Of a stretch of 64,000 nucleotides of DNA, positions 49,037 to 59,980 are shown piece after piece. How positions within the stretch are numbered: the first letter of the stretch is position 1; every line of letters starts with the position of its first letter. A model generated the notes under the pieces. The model was given only the letters and a program-made list of their open reading frames with translations. It ran no database searches and was not told the origin of the DNA. Source of the DNA: Lumbricus terrestris (lineage: Eukaryota > Annelida > Clitellata > Crassiclitellata > Lumbricidae); assembly GCA_949752735.1 (NCBI GenBank), contig OX457036.1:88823187-88887186 (forward strand), in the 5' to 3' direction. The position numbers and the translations under genes were made by a program.

Positions 49037-49367
49037 CAGGAGCGGATCCAATTGAGGAAGGGGCCAATCCGGCCATGCCCCACTCCATTCAGAGATTCGC
49101 ATATGACGTGGTCCCTCCATCCATGAGGTTTAAAAAATAAGCTGTAAATCAACGCAACGGGAACAGGAAGGTGAGAGAGAAAGTAGGCCTAGCACATGAC
49201 TAAAAAGTCATCAGATTTTAAAAAACCAAAGTCGCCACGGGTTTTTATAAGTTTTTTGGGCGAAAGACTAAAAAAAGATTCTTTCGGCGGAAGACCAAGG
49301 AAAATTTCTGTCGGTTCAAGACCACAAATTTTGTCCACCCATTCCTAAATTTCTTTATTCGCTCCTG
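49037..49367. mobile_element. Probable MITE, 331 bp
   Basis: The ends CAGGAGCGGATCCAATTGAG and ATTCGCTCCTG are partly inverted. The interior has AAAAAGTCATCAGATTTT. No target duplication is visible. It is inserted at the end of the minisatellite. Confidence 0.5.
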
Positions 49368-49559
49368 TTACCCTGTATTCGTTCAACTCAAATCGAAAAC
49401 GCACGTCTATTATAATAGTCAACTTTCACAGTTCCACTAACACGAAATCGACAGCTGCCAAAAGGTTCGTTAGCTGAACTTGTGTGCAAAAACTGTATAG
49501 GTCACTTTGAGACTTCAAGAAATAGTAGGCTAAGTAAAATATTTCTAAGTCGGGTCGAG

Positions 49560-49822
49560 TAGATGAAACAACGATCGACTCGACTTAGCAAGACTCACGA
49601 TCGACTCGACTTGCAAGTCGACGATTTTTCGATCGACTCGACTTGGCAAGACTCACGATCGACTCGACTTACAAGTCGATCGAGTCGACGATTTTTCGAT
49701 CGACTCGACTTGGCAAGACTCACGATCGACTCGACTTGCAAGTCGATCGAGTCGACGATTTTTCGATCGACTCGACTTGGCCGAGATATGATCGACTCGA
49801 TCGATCAACTCGATCGACTGCG
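49560..49822. repeat. GATCGACTCGACTT array, right arm
   Basis: Units GATCGACTCGACTTGCAAGT, CGATCGAGTCGACGATTTTT and GGCAAGACTCAC recur four times at about 60-70 bases. It ends CGATCGACTGCGGGGTATAC, the complement of the left array's start. Confidence 0.88.
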
Positions 49823-50310
49823 GGGTATACCCCAAGAAGGCTTTAGCCCCTCCAAGAACGGAGACCAAACTCCGCCCATGCCGGGGGGATGAATTAATCT
49901 ATCCCTCCGGATGGAATTAACCGGTCTAGACTATCCGGGGGGATCAACCAGTCTATCCCATTTTTTTGAAAAATGCGTATAATTGAAAATTTTGTGTTCT
50001 TATCAAAATTTGAAGTGACTCTAATTGTTTTAAGTGTTCTAAACAATGTTCAGAGCAAGGCAACTCGAATTTATTTAGTGACTCTGAATGTTTTCAAGTG
50101 TTTTAAAGGTTTTAAGTGCTCTAAGACCAAAGCAAAAAAATTATCTAGTAGTCCTGAAGAAACATACCTGTTAGAGTCATTGTTCAAAACAATGCAGATA
50201 AAAATTAATTTGCAAAGAAAAATACACCCGTAAATGACTTTTTCGACTTTTCTTTATTTGGAGGGATACGATTAATACGGGGGATATTCTATTTCGTGAC
50301 ACCGGCAGGT

Positions 50311-50562
50311 ACTCACCTCAAAATTTACCAGTACAGCCCTGTCCCAGAGCCCTCAGAACCTGTTAGACAGAGAAGAAAACGCTTATGCTCACCGACTATT
50401 AAACTAAAGAACTTTGGTAGAGGCAGCAGGCCAGCAGAGGAGGATGATGAGGAGGTGGATTGTGGCTTTGCAATCGATCGATGTATTCCTGCAATACTAG
50501 ACTTCAATACATTCAAATACAATGCCCGTGCAACGACGACGGTAAAATTATTAATCCAGTGA
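50311..50562 (+). other. Open frame of unknown origin
   Basis: The frame reads YQYSPVPEPSEPVRQRRKRL, then KLKNFGRGSRPAEEDDEEVD and CGFAIDRCIPAILDFNTF before a stop at 50562. Its composition (basic cluster, acidic cluster) looks more protein-like than neighbouring frames and it follows directly on the composite element. I recognise no family. It could be a host exon or element scrap. Confidence 0.25.
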
Positions 50563-50675
50563 TGCGACTGTAGTCGCCTATCATGTCTTCTGCAGCAGGT
50601 CTTAATACGCAAAGGAAACACGCGCCTGCACCACCGTAGGCTTTTATTTTTTTCTTTTCATAAAAATATTGCAGT

Positions 50676-50678
<3 letters not shown>

Positions 50679-50710
<32 letters not shown>

Positions 50711-50870
50711 GTATATATATAAAGTGTTGTGCGTGGGGTTGCACGTGCGTGTTTCTGTGCGTGTGTATGACAGTATGTATGTGTGTAACTGTGTAGGCCT
50801 ATGTGTGTGTGTGTGGGTGTGTGGGTGTGGGTGTGTGTGTGTGTGTGAGTGTGTGCGTACTGTATAAGAG
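50679..50870. repeat. (AT)n and (GT)n microsatellites
   Basis: A TATATA run (50679-50720) and a GTGTGTGGGTGT tract (50795-50855). Confidence 0.9.
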
Positions 50871-51424
50871 CATAAGGCCTACACGTAGACAACCTAACAT
50901 TGCAACGTTAATTCATCCCAAGCAGGTAGCACGCACGGTCTTCGATTTAAATGTTTGCACTCGCCAACACAATTCCGATTATTTTCACATTAGCTGAGAA
51001 TCTAAAATTAGATCACTGCACCACACAACGAACCATAGGTGTTCAAAGTTCAAAACGAATTCCTCGTTTTTCATTCTTTCCATAAAACGTCGTTTTATTC
51101 CGATATTTATTTTTATGGATTTCTAAATTTATTTGCTGTCTGTAAATATTTCCTTAATTTTAATTTTGTCTAATATCCCTTGCTTTTCACAGTATTCTCA
51201 AATCTCAAGGATTCAACATGCCTAGCTGATGCCATTATTTAATTTTTTGCATCATCGTTTTATAAATACAAATGTAGTAGGTCCCTACAAGAAGCGAAAT
51301 TTATAAAAGCTATTTTAATACAAACTTCCTAGGCTTATTATAGGCCTAAATAATAATTTTCAGTACAATACAATTCAGTACTTCTGTCTAGGCTATGTTC
51401 TGTTTAGTACACATCTATAGTAGT

Positions 51425-51714
51425 CAGTGGCGGCGCTAGGATTTTAGTTTTGGGGAGCTGAACTCCCGCGGAAAATTTTCCATTTTCAGCCGCCAAAATT
51501 TCTGACCTTTTTTAGTCATTTTGTCGAAATCTCAAGAAAATATTCCGTTTTGAGCCGTCAAAATTTCTGACGACCTTTTTTTATTTTTTTATTTAGTCAT
51601 TCGCTCTAGAAGCGCCGGGGGCTGAGCAAGAAAATTTTCATTTTACATGGGAAACAAATGGATGGCCTTTTTTGGGGGGGGCTTAGTCCCCCTAGGCCCC
51701 TAGCGTCGCTACTG
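51425..51714. mobile_element. hAT-like MITE, 290 bp
   Basis: The ends CAGTGGCGGCGCTAGG and CCTAGCGTCGCTACTG are flanked by ATAGTAGT (51417-51424, 51715-51722). Its termini match those of the 2.7-kb element at 12790, so it is a short derivative or relative. Confidence 0.94.
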
Positions 51715-51917
51715 ATAGTAGTTACTTCTGTCGTTTTTTATAGGCCTACTAATTGCGTTGTGTTGATCAGCGTGATCATAAGTAAGTAGGCCTATGCGAA
51801 CTTATATTCGCAATTTAGGTTTGAAAAGATTTTTAAACACCTTATTTTCTTCTCAATTTCTTATTTGACCAAGGTTATAAGAAAAAATTATTGCTACAGA
51901 TTAATGTCAATTTTGAA

Positions 51918-52150
51918 GTGGCGCAGTAGCGCTATGGATAGATCTATCTAACACGCTGGCGTAGAGAGCAAGAGGTATAAGGAGTTCGCGCTCCGTACAG
52001 GGCGGACGTGCTTTGTAGGCTGCTATTAACACCGATTATTGCACGCTGTCTGTTTTGGTAGAATGGATAAGATTTGAGTAGGCCTATTCTGTGATCTGCG
52101 TTCCTGTGGATTGTTTAAACTGCATAATTGTACACTGTAACCGGATTGTT
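51918..52150 (+). repeat. tRNA-derived SINE (family 1)
   Basis: GCGCTATGGATAG, then GAGTTCGCGCTCC (diverged B box), then GCTTTGTAGGCTGCTATTA and TGATCTGCGTTCCTGTGGA. The body is colinear with the minus-strand copy at 6256-6478. Confidence 0.7.
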
Positions 52151-52874
52151 GAAAAAAGAAAATTAATAAATTATTATTATACTTATAATTAAGTTTGGCC
52201 ATTTGGCCAACTGATAAATTTGTGTTATTAGGCCTAGCCGCTTAAGATAAAATTGCATTAGGCCTAAGCCCTAACACTTAAGGTTTTAAGTTAAAAATGC
52301 AATTGAAGATATTACAAAGTCAAATAATATTCCCTTTTTTGACGTGTTTTCGATTTCTTCGAATAAAACGACGTTTTTCAATGTTTTATTCCGTTTCCAT
52401 CGTTTTTTTAAACATCTATGCAACAAACAATGAAGCAGCCAATATAATGTGGTTGCAGGCCAGATAGTCTGACGCCTGCCACGACCTGCATGTGGCTATA
52501 ATTAAAGAGTCTACCAGCAAGATGGCGACGTCTCGCTGAAGGACGCTTATAGCAAGGAATTATAGTGGAAGCTCGATGTCGTCCAACGGTGCATTCTCAT
52601 TCCAGTAGTCATAGCCACATCTCAATCATCGATATATAGGTCAGAAAACGTCTGCCGGAAGTGGTCTTGCTGTTGGATCAAGCATGGAGAGTATAAGGTC
52701 TAATGTTATAGAATATAGATGGTTCAAAACGTTGGATTCTTGATGTATGCAGAAAATTTGGCTGAAATCTTAAAACTTCGTAAACTTAAGCCTCACGCGT
52801 TGTGTGCTTACAATAGGCTAATTGTGGTAGATTCGACCCGTTCCACTGAGCATGCGCACACGACATACCGATTA

Positions 52875-53030
52875 CGTAATCGTAATCGTAATCGTAATCT
52901 CGAAACTTCTACAGCGCCCACAAAAGCCAAGTCGCGGGAACCAGCTTATTCACAGGCGCTCAATCAAAACAAAATCGATAGGCAGCGGGTCAAGTCCGGA
53001 GAGTCAGGCAGGCAGATAGATGGACGGCTA
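52875..53030. repeat. Short dispersed repeat, second copy
   Basis: Nearly identical to 12140-12285: CTTCTACAGCGCCCACAAAA, GTCGCGGGAACCAGC and GATAGATGGACGGCTAA. It directly adjoins a LINE 3' end. Confidence 0.8.
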
Positions 53031-53486
53031 AGGTGGGTGATGTTTAGAGTTGAAGTGGCGGGGGATGTAAGGAGAAGAAGAATCAGGATAGGATTTTTGA
53101 AAGAGCAATGTTTTCAGTTTTGAGTGAAAGACCTGTGGGGAGATAGCGAGAGGTGGAGTTTTGGTGAGTTCGTATGATGGGTCGGAAGTTTGCCGAAGTG
53201 CTGGCGGAAGTTTGTTCCAGAGAGGTGGAACGGCAATGGCTATGGAGCGGTTTGCGAATTTCAGTGATGAAGTGATGGGAGGGCGAAGCAGTGTAATGGA
53301 GGATGAGGAGCGTGTTGAACGAGGTGGCTGGATGGTGAACAACTGACGAAGGTAGAACGGCTGGGATGATTGAAGTGTATTGTAAGTGAGTGAGAGGACT
53401 TTGTATTCGATGCGTTCAGGTATTTTGAGCCAGTGAAGTGATTTCAGGACAGGAGTGATGTGGGGACGTTTGGGGGTTTTCGTCAC
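53031..53486 (-). pseudogene. LINE fragment, reverse transcriptase C-terminal region
   Basis: A 152-codon minus-strand frame without stops reads PHITPVLKSLHWLKIPERIE, then YNTLQSSQPFYLRQLF, SIAIAVPPLWNKLPPALRQ and FHSKLKTLLFQKSYP. HWLxxxxRIxYK, YLxxL, WNKLPxxLR and SKLKTxLF identify a CR1/L2/Rex-type LINE. It is 5'-truncated and has no catalytic YxDD region. Confidence 0.85.
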
Positions 53487-53489
53487 TGC

Positions 53490-54463
53490 ACGGGCACGAT
53501 TATTAGACTAATGCTTCTAATAGAGCATGCGGCTCTAGAGACAGAAAATCCAGGCCCCTGGCAGAGCAGTCACAGGTCCTACACGTAGTGCACTACCTTG
53601 AGGCTTTCCGAGCAAATTTGAATAAGACAAAAATAATAGAAATAACTAAGTGTGGGTACGAATGTACGATAGGCTAATGTATATTTTTATGATTTTAATC
53701 TGTTCGCAATAGGCTTATTAAGAATTAAAATTTATAATTGATGGTAATTAAAATGCAAATTTTGTGGATTTAATTGCAGAGAAACCGTTTAAAATAATGA
53801 TTTTGGAAGATCATTATTCGATTGCAAAAGTTGCAAGACCATTCACTCTGTCTTGCTTCATGACAGACAATGTATTTTTTTATTTGCTTAAGCATCGTGA
53901 AAAATCTCTCGGTTTTCGCAAAGTCACACGTGCTGATGGCAGAGTGCCAACATCAAAACCAAGCCTTTCTACAATTTCCATAATTTCAGTATTTTCATAG
54001 GTTTTATTTAAAATTATAATGTCATCTTTTGGAATAACGATGCTGACACCACAAACTTCGTTTTCATCCATTCGGTTATATAAGCTTAGGCTAGGCTACA
54101 TCTTTCTTTCTTTCTCCTCCGTCAAGTGTTCACCGACGATGAGGTTCTAACAAAACTTCTCCATTTCGGCCGGTCTTTTGCGAGTTCTATTGCCTTTCTT
54201 AATTCTATTCCTCTGTCTTCTACATGTATGTCCTCCAGTACGTTATCTATCCATTTCTTCTTCGGTCTTCCTCTGCTCCTCGTTCTCTCCACTTCTCCGT
54301 GCAGCGCCTTTTAAACATCCTTACTCAGAGGCGTGTGTCAATAATGTTATGTCTTCCTCCAACGAACAATCTATGATATAATGGCTTAAATCATGCACGT
54401 TATATTCACTAAGCCTAGAATCAACCGTGGTATGGTATGGGCGATTAACCTGTAACTGGACGT
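53490..54463. other. No gene seen; SINE-like tail scrap
   Basis: GCAGCGCCTTTTAAACATCC and ACTCAGAGGCG at 54302-54335 echo the SINE-family-2 tail. Frames of 60-80 codons have no recognisable content. Confidence 0.4.
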
Positions 54464-54886
54464 AGGCTAGCCAGGGCCGGATTAAGGCATGTTCGACATG
54501 TTCGGCCGAACAGGGGCCCCCACACTTTAGGGGCCCCCACACATGCAATATAAATATTTTTCATCACTGTTAATCATAATAGTAAAAATGAGTAAAATAT
54601 ATATTGGAGCAAATTGTCAAATTATTTTTGAAACTACTGATTTTAGCATAATATAGACTTACAACTTTTGAGCATGTGTGGGGGCCCTTATAGTTTCCAA
54701 TTCCAAGCAGACTTATCTTACAATCGGCCAGAAATTCTAGCAAGGGCTATCAGTTTTAACTACTTAGATCTATATGATTTTAGACACTTAACACCTCTTC
54801 TGATCGGAATTCAAGTGGTATGCAATATACAACGCATTTATGAAATGGCATCATTATACACTCTTTGCTTTTACGAATTAGGTCTA

Positions 54887-56718
54887 CTATAGGGTGCTTG
54901 CAGGTAAAGCGAACCATCATGTAAAGCGAACCAAATTTCATAACCCGTCAATCTAGCGCAGTGTAATAGTCGCAATATGTCTATGGCTGTTCTCGCTCAT
55001 CGGTCATATATCTATGCATAAAAGAAACACAACATCGGGTCTTCTTGCAGCGAAATATGAAACCGAAAGTAAGCTTACTTTCGTCGTGTCCTATGTTTTG
55101 GACGTTTCGTACAAAACTTTACCATTTTCCGACTTTTTTACTTTTGTTTGCGGCACGTGCAGGCACATTTATATTCTTAAAACTTGTGTCTACAATGCAA
55201 GCGTGGCCGACGTAGTTTCTAAAAACATAAATTCCAATCGAATGCGAGCGATAATATATGTTGTGGCAGTAACAACACAGCGTGGTTCGCTTAACGTTAG
55301 CTGTTAGATAAACCGAACCGCCAGCATTGTGATAAAGCGAACCATGGTTCGCTTTACCTTATATGGCCGTAGGCATGTTAATTTATTGCTAAATTGTATT
55401 GTGGCAAAGCGAACCATGGTTCGCTTTACCTTATATGGCCGTAGGCATGTTAATTTATTGCTAAATTGTATTGTGGCAAAGCGAACCATGGTTCGCTTTA
55501 CCTTATATGGCCGTAGGCATGTTAATTTATTGCTAAATTGTATTGTGGCAAAGCGAACCATGGTTCGCTTTACCTTAAATGGCCTATATCATTTAGTAAG
55601 CATGTTAACTTATTGCTAAATTGTTGGTGTGTTGTGTTAGTAGGTATTTTGGACCATTGTTGTTGTGTTGTGTAGATACAGATGGCAAGATTAAAATTAA
55701 GTCAATATCGAATCATGAATTCTGATGCCGCAGGGGTCAACTAACTGTCCAGCTCTGTGGATTCTTCATCAACCTTAAACACATTGGCCATTCCTGATAC
55801 CATGTTGCTGCCATGCATGAAGGTGACCATTCACCAATCTCAGCACCAGCATTGTTACAAGTACTGGGACTGAGGACAATCAGCTGTTCAGCTCTGTGGG
55901 TTCCTTGTCAACCCTAAACACACCTGCCATTCCTGATGCCACCCAACTCAGCACCATCCATTGTTACAACTGCTGCTCCAGCAAATGTCTAACAGGCTTA
56001 TCCAGTGCTATGAACTCTGCAGCGATAGACCATTCCAATTTTGAGCATACTAGTATTTGAACTGAGTTATTACTTGTAAGTCTACTTGCAAGTTTACCAG
56101 CAGTTCCAGAATCAGCCAGGCCTAAGTGAAACTCATGTGATGAAAATTTTCCAAGCATGCATCTTCCTGCACTTAAGTCAAGTCATTATTTTGAAGAAAT
56201 CCTGGCAAATTAGTCCCTAGTACTTCTAACAACTGTAGTAAGGCCTATTGGCGTTGCATTCTAGTATGCTATTATTGCTTTTTTTGCTTATATGCTATGT
56301 GTTTGAACATGTAACCTGTTGTATGGTCCTGATTCATGGCATTTTGTATGGTGTGATAGCCTTGGGCTAAAGCATTAAATGTGTGGTTCGGTTTTACACA
56401 ACAGTGGTTCGCTTTTCCTACAATGGTGATAGCCTTGGCCTAAGGCATTAAATTTGTGGTTCGGTTTTACACAAAAGTGGTTCGCTTTTCCTACAATGGT
56501 AATTCGCTTAACCTGAATCATCACAATAACGACAGGTCCTACTACCTGGGACTGGTTCAGTTTACATGACAGCAGTTCGCTTTATCTATTGAGTGCTTAA
56601 CTTAGTTGAGGAGCCTCTCTTTCAAGGGGAATAGGTCAATTACCGTAGTTGCACAAAATTGGGGTCTAGACTGCACTCTAAACCAAAGTGGTTCGCTTTA
56701 CCTGCAAGGACCCTATAT
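54887..56718. mobile_element. AGCGAACC-rich TIR element (TAGGGTG-end type)
   Basis: The ends TATAGGGTGCTTGCAGG and CCTGCAAGGACCCTATA continue as GTAAAGCGAACCA and TGGTTCGCTTTAC. The motif GGTTCGCTTT or its complement recurs more than a dozen times inside. TATA at both ends may be target or terminus. The frame 55014-55307 encodes 97 residues that I cannot identify. Confidence 0.8.
55334..55620. repeat. 72-bp tandem repeat with a long perfect palindrome per unit
   Basis: Four units each start with a 22-bp palindrome (55334, 55406, 55478, 55550) made of AAAGCGAACCA and its complement, followed by CCTTATATGGCCGTAGGCAT. The period is a multiple of 3, so both strands show a repeated 24-residue frame. 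Confidence 0.93.
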
Positions 56719-57004
56719 ATATTTGCGTAAACGCGAAAGTATAGGCCTAATAATTATTAGTGTGTGATCTGACAGGGGCGGCGCTACAGAAGGACAAATC
56801 GGGGCAAATACCTGGTACGAATCCTTTGTCTTGGACCCTTGGTCGTTGTCTTGCCACAAAACTTCCATAATATTTTCCCTGCCAATAATTTATTTAGGTC
56901 ATAAATCGCTTCTGCACAGTTTACTTGTATGAGTGCCCTGACTATGCCCTGGTTAAAAAGTCTGATTCTAATATTCTTAAACGGTAATAGATGAATACTT
57001 CAAC

Positions 57005-57387
57005 CAGTAGCGACGCTAGGGGGCTACGGGGACTAAGACCCCCAAAAGGCCATATGGTTTTTTACATGTAAAAATTAAACATTTCCGTGATCAGCCAACC
57101 TAGAAACTGAAACACCATATGCACGAGATTTCGACCAAATGACCAAAAAAGTCGTCAGAAATTTTGGTCGGTGACAATGGACATTTTTTATGAGATTTCG
57201 ACCGAATGACTAAGAAAAGAAAAGAAAAAAGGTCGCCTGAAATTTTGGTGTGAAAATAATTGACAATTTTTATGAGATTTCAACCGAATGAGTAAAAAAA
57301 GTCGTCAGAAATTTTGGCGGCTGAAAATAGAAAATTTACTACGCGGAAATTTAGCCCCCCAAGACTGAAATACTGGCGCCGCCACTG
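57005..57387. mobile_element. MITE of the CAGTGGCGGCG group
   Basis: The ends CAGTAGCGACGCTAGG and CTGGCGCCGCCACTG are inverted. The flanking 8-mers ACTTCAAC and ACTCTAAC match at six of eight places. The interior has three tandem GAGATTTCGACCGAATGAC units. Confidence 0.75.
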
Positions 57388-57833
57388 ACTCTAACACTAG
57401 ACTGGAATATAAAAAGACATGTTCATATTGTAAAAAAGAAGGATCCAATTACTAATAGACGACTGTTGATTTGTTGAATATAACACGTTTTGTGTCAACT
57501 GTGTGTCCTTTATCAATGAGTGTGTAAGGTTAAGGCCTCCACAGTTTTACCGAACAGGGCCCCCACATTTGTTAATCCGGCCCTGAGGCTAGCGCTCGTG
57601 AAGAAGCTAGTTCACTGCGCTTGGTTTGCGAAGGGCGCATTACGACTCTATAGATCCTGTAATATAATCGTTGAGTTATCTTCCGTCTCCGTTTTTTTAA
57701 TTAATTAAAAGTTAAAACTGTTAAAAACCGGATGATCCTTTGCTGTAGGGTGTGGAAACGGTGTGTGTTATTAAAGCCTAGTCATCCGAGAATTCACTAC
57801 TCACCTGTTTTATTTGTTTGCTAAAATTATTTT

Positions 57834-57915
57834 CGACGAGGATGGGATTCGAACCCACGCGGGGAGACCCCAATGGATTAGCAGTCCATCGCCTTAACCA
57901 CTCGGCCACCTCGTC
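57834..57915 (-). tRNA. tRNA-Ser(GCT), copy B
   Basis: All 82 bases are identical to copy A, including anticodon GCT, the variable arm and discriminator G. A TTTT terminator follows. It lies in the 46.7-kb-spaced duplication, so the pair arose with the surrounding DNA. Identity while the flanks have diverged suggests purifying selection or gene conversion. Confidence 0.95.
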
Positions 57916-58382
57916 ACACGGCCACTTGATTGAAGCAAAGCGATAACTAGCATACTTAGTTCTTACAAACGCCTACTTATGCAGGATTGACAACAGTAGG
58001 CCCATTACATTTGTCATTTAGGCCTAGGCCTATACGTCACAAGTCCGGCGATTAGCAGAGAAATCTATTGATTTTCTATTACAGTAGCTGAATATTATTA
58101 ACTTAAATATCTGATGCATTAAAAAAGAATCAAATTGAAACTGTCGTTTTAAAAGGTAGTCGCCATCCCGACATCGCTAGCCTAGACTACTTAAACACAA
58201 AGTGGAACGCACGTTTACGCACCCACGTGGTGCGTTTCGTGAGTTGGAGCATTTGGCAGGTAGGCCAAGATCCTATCATTAAATAGATCATCAGCTTCTC
58301 ACTCTTCATTTGCCAAGGTTTATCTGGCTCGACCAGAAAGCGATGGTGGCGGAGCATTAGGCGTAGGTATCGACCCATTAGG

Positions 58383-59578
58383 CAGTGTTTAATCTAGTAC
58401 CCTCCTCTGAGGGGGAAATTGAGGTTTCTGGGGGGAGAGACAATTGAGCGTCCGAAGTACGCTCGTGATGCGCGTAACACCTAGACTGGGAGGAGAGGGG
58501 TACGGGGAGGGGATGCGCCCCTCCCCGTCAGAAACTTTTTGAATTTCCCCACTGCAATGGCAGCATTTTAAGTGGTCATCTTTACAAAATAGGTGTACTT
58601 TTTCAGTGACCCATTAGAAGTTTTTTGAATTTCCATATTGCAATGGCAGCATTTTAAGGTGTCGTCTTAACAAAATAGCTGTACTTTTTCAGTGACCCAT
58701 TAGAAACTTTTTGAATTTCCACATTGCAATGGCAGCATTTTAAGGGGTCATCTTTACAAAATAGGTGTACTTTTTCAGTGACACATTAGAAATTTTTTTA
58801 ATTTCCACATTGCAATGGCAGCATTTTAAGGTGTCGTCTTAACAAAATAGCTGTACTTTTTCAGTGGCCAATTAGAAATTTTTTGAATTTCCATATTGCA
58901 ATGGCAGCATTTTAAGGTGTCGTCTTAACAAAATAGCTGTACTTTTTCAGTGACCCATGAGAAACTTTTTGAATTTCCCCATTGCATTGGCAGCATTTTA
59001 AGGGGTCATCTTTACAAAATAGGTGTAGGCTACTTTTTCAGTGACCCATTAGAAATTTTTTGAATTTCCACATTGCAATGGCAGCATTTTAAGGGGTCAT
59101 CTTTACAAAATAGGTGTACTTTTTCAGTGACCCATTAGAAATTTTTTGAATTTCCACATTGCAATGGCAGCATTTTAAGGGGCATATTTACAAAATAGGT
59201 GTACTTTTTCAGTGACTCATTAGAAATTTTTTGAATTTCCACATTGCAATGGCAGCATTTTAAGGTTTCGTCTTAACAAAATAGCTGTACTTTTTCAGTG
59301 ACACATTGCAAACTTTTTGAATTTCCACATTGCAATGGCTGCATTTTAAGGTGTCATCTTAACATGATAGTATATCATATATTATAGTAGTAAATAATGT
59401 CATTATAATCATTTAATAATAAATAATATCACAATAATAATAAATATTATAACACTTCATGTAAAACAATGATGAAAACAGTAACTAAAAACCAATACCA
59501 TTTCGTCAAATTTTTCTGGGGGGAAATGTCAATCCTGGGTGGGAACTTCCCCCCCAGAGACGACTAGATTTAACACTG
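58383..59578. mobile_element. TIR element specific to copy B
   Basis: The ends CAGTGTTTAATCTAG and CTAGATTTAACACTG are flanked by CCCATTAGG (58374-58382, 59579-59587), a 9-bp match (7 or 5 if the termini are longer). Copy A has the uninterrupted site near 11958. It is related to the interior of 30164-31129. Superfamily open. Confidence 0.9.
58525..59370. repeat. 86-bp tandem repeat, about 10 copies
   Basis: Each unit has GAAATTTTTTGAATTTCCAC, ATTGCAATGGCAGCATTTTA and GTACTTTTTCAGTGACCCAT. Two alternating subtypes differ in the middle (GGGGTCATCTTTACAAAATA versus GGTGTCGTCTTAACAAAATA), hinting at expansion of dimers. Confidence 0.93.
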
Positions 59579-59980
59579 CCCATTAGGTATAGGTCCTATA
59601 GGCTATAGGCTACGTGAACTAGTCAAGCAGCCTACTTTGCCTTTCTAGCTGAATATGTCCAGTCGTTGGAATCGCTGAAAATGGCTGGCGACAAAGCCCG
59701 ACAATAATCTTAAATCTGACATAGAACACGCGTGCAAATGAGTCTGAAAGACTAGCAATGAACAGGGACGACGTCTAAGCTATTCAGACTATTCTAGCGC
59801 GATAATCGGTTTTACCCTATTACTAGCTATTAGAATAATTAGAATAATTCTAGCAGTCTCCTCTTCCGTTGCGCACTTAGGTCTGGCGTCAGTGGCGAAG
59901 GATGTCACCCAATTAATTCATGAAAAATGAACAGAGTGCAGCATTTGTAGGCGCTATATAAAAGTAGACCTTGGTCTATA

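Larger units (their letters stand above)
47556..50305. mobile_element. Composite element: inverted GATCGACT arrays around a minisatellite
   Basis: The outer ends match as CCGGTGACACGAAACGG against CCGGTGTCACGAAAT, with TATCCCCC inside both. Next come GGGCTTAGCCCC and TATACCCC blocks, the inverted arrays 47722-47930 and 49560-49822, and a central minisatellite. No target duplication is visible, so the true limits are uncertain. Confidence 0.6.
51034..52420. mobile_element. T-rich hAT-like element with two nested insertions
   Basis: It begins CATAGGTGTTCAAAG and ends AAACATCTATG, flanked by CAACGAAC (51026-51033) and CAACAAAC (52421-52428). Internal AAAACGTCGTTTT and AAAACGACGTTTT blocks match the 33587-34019 MITE. 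It hosts a MITE (51425-51714) and a SINE (51918-52150). Confidence 0.75.
54472..57585. mobile_element. hAT-like element containing two nested elements
   Basis: The ends CAGGGCCGGATTAAGG and TTAATCCGGCCCTG are flanked by AGGCTAGC (54464-54471, 57586-57593). The subterminal CCGAACAGGGGCCCCC and CCGAACAGGGCCCCC are direct copies. Most of the interior is later insertion (54887-56718 and 57005-57387), so the original was under 1 kb. Confidence 0.93.

Noticed and set aside
47559..49892. Arginine/aspartate/serine-rich frames in the GATCGACT arrays
   Set aside because: Stop-poor simple array; the same peptide blocks arise in all frames.
55304..55619. Repeated 24-residue frames on both strands
   Set aside because: A 72-bp noncoding tandem repeat whose length is a multiple of 3.
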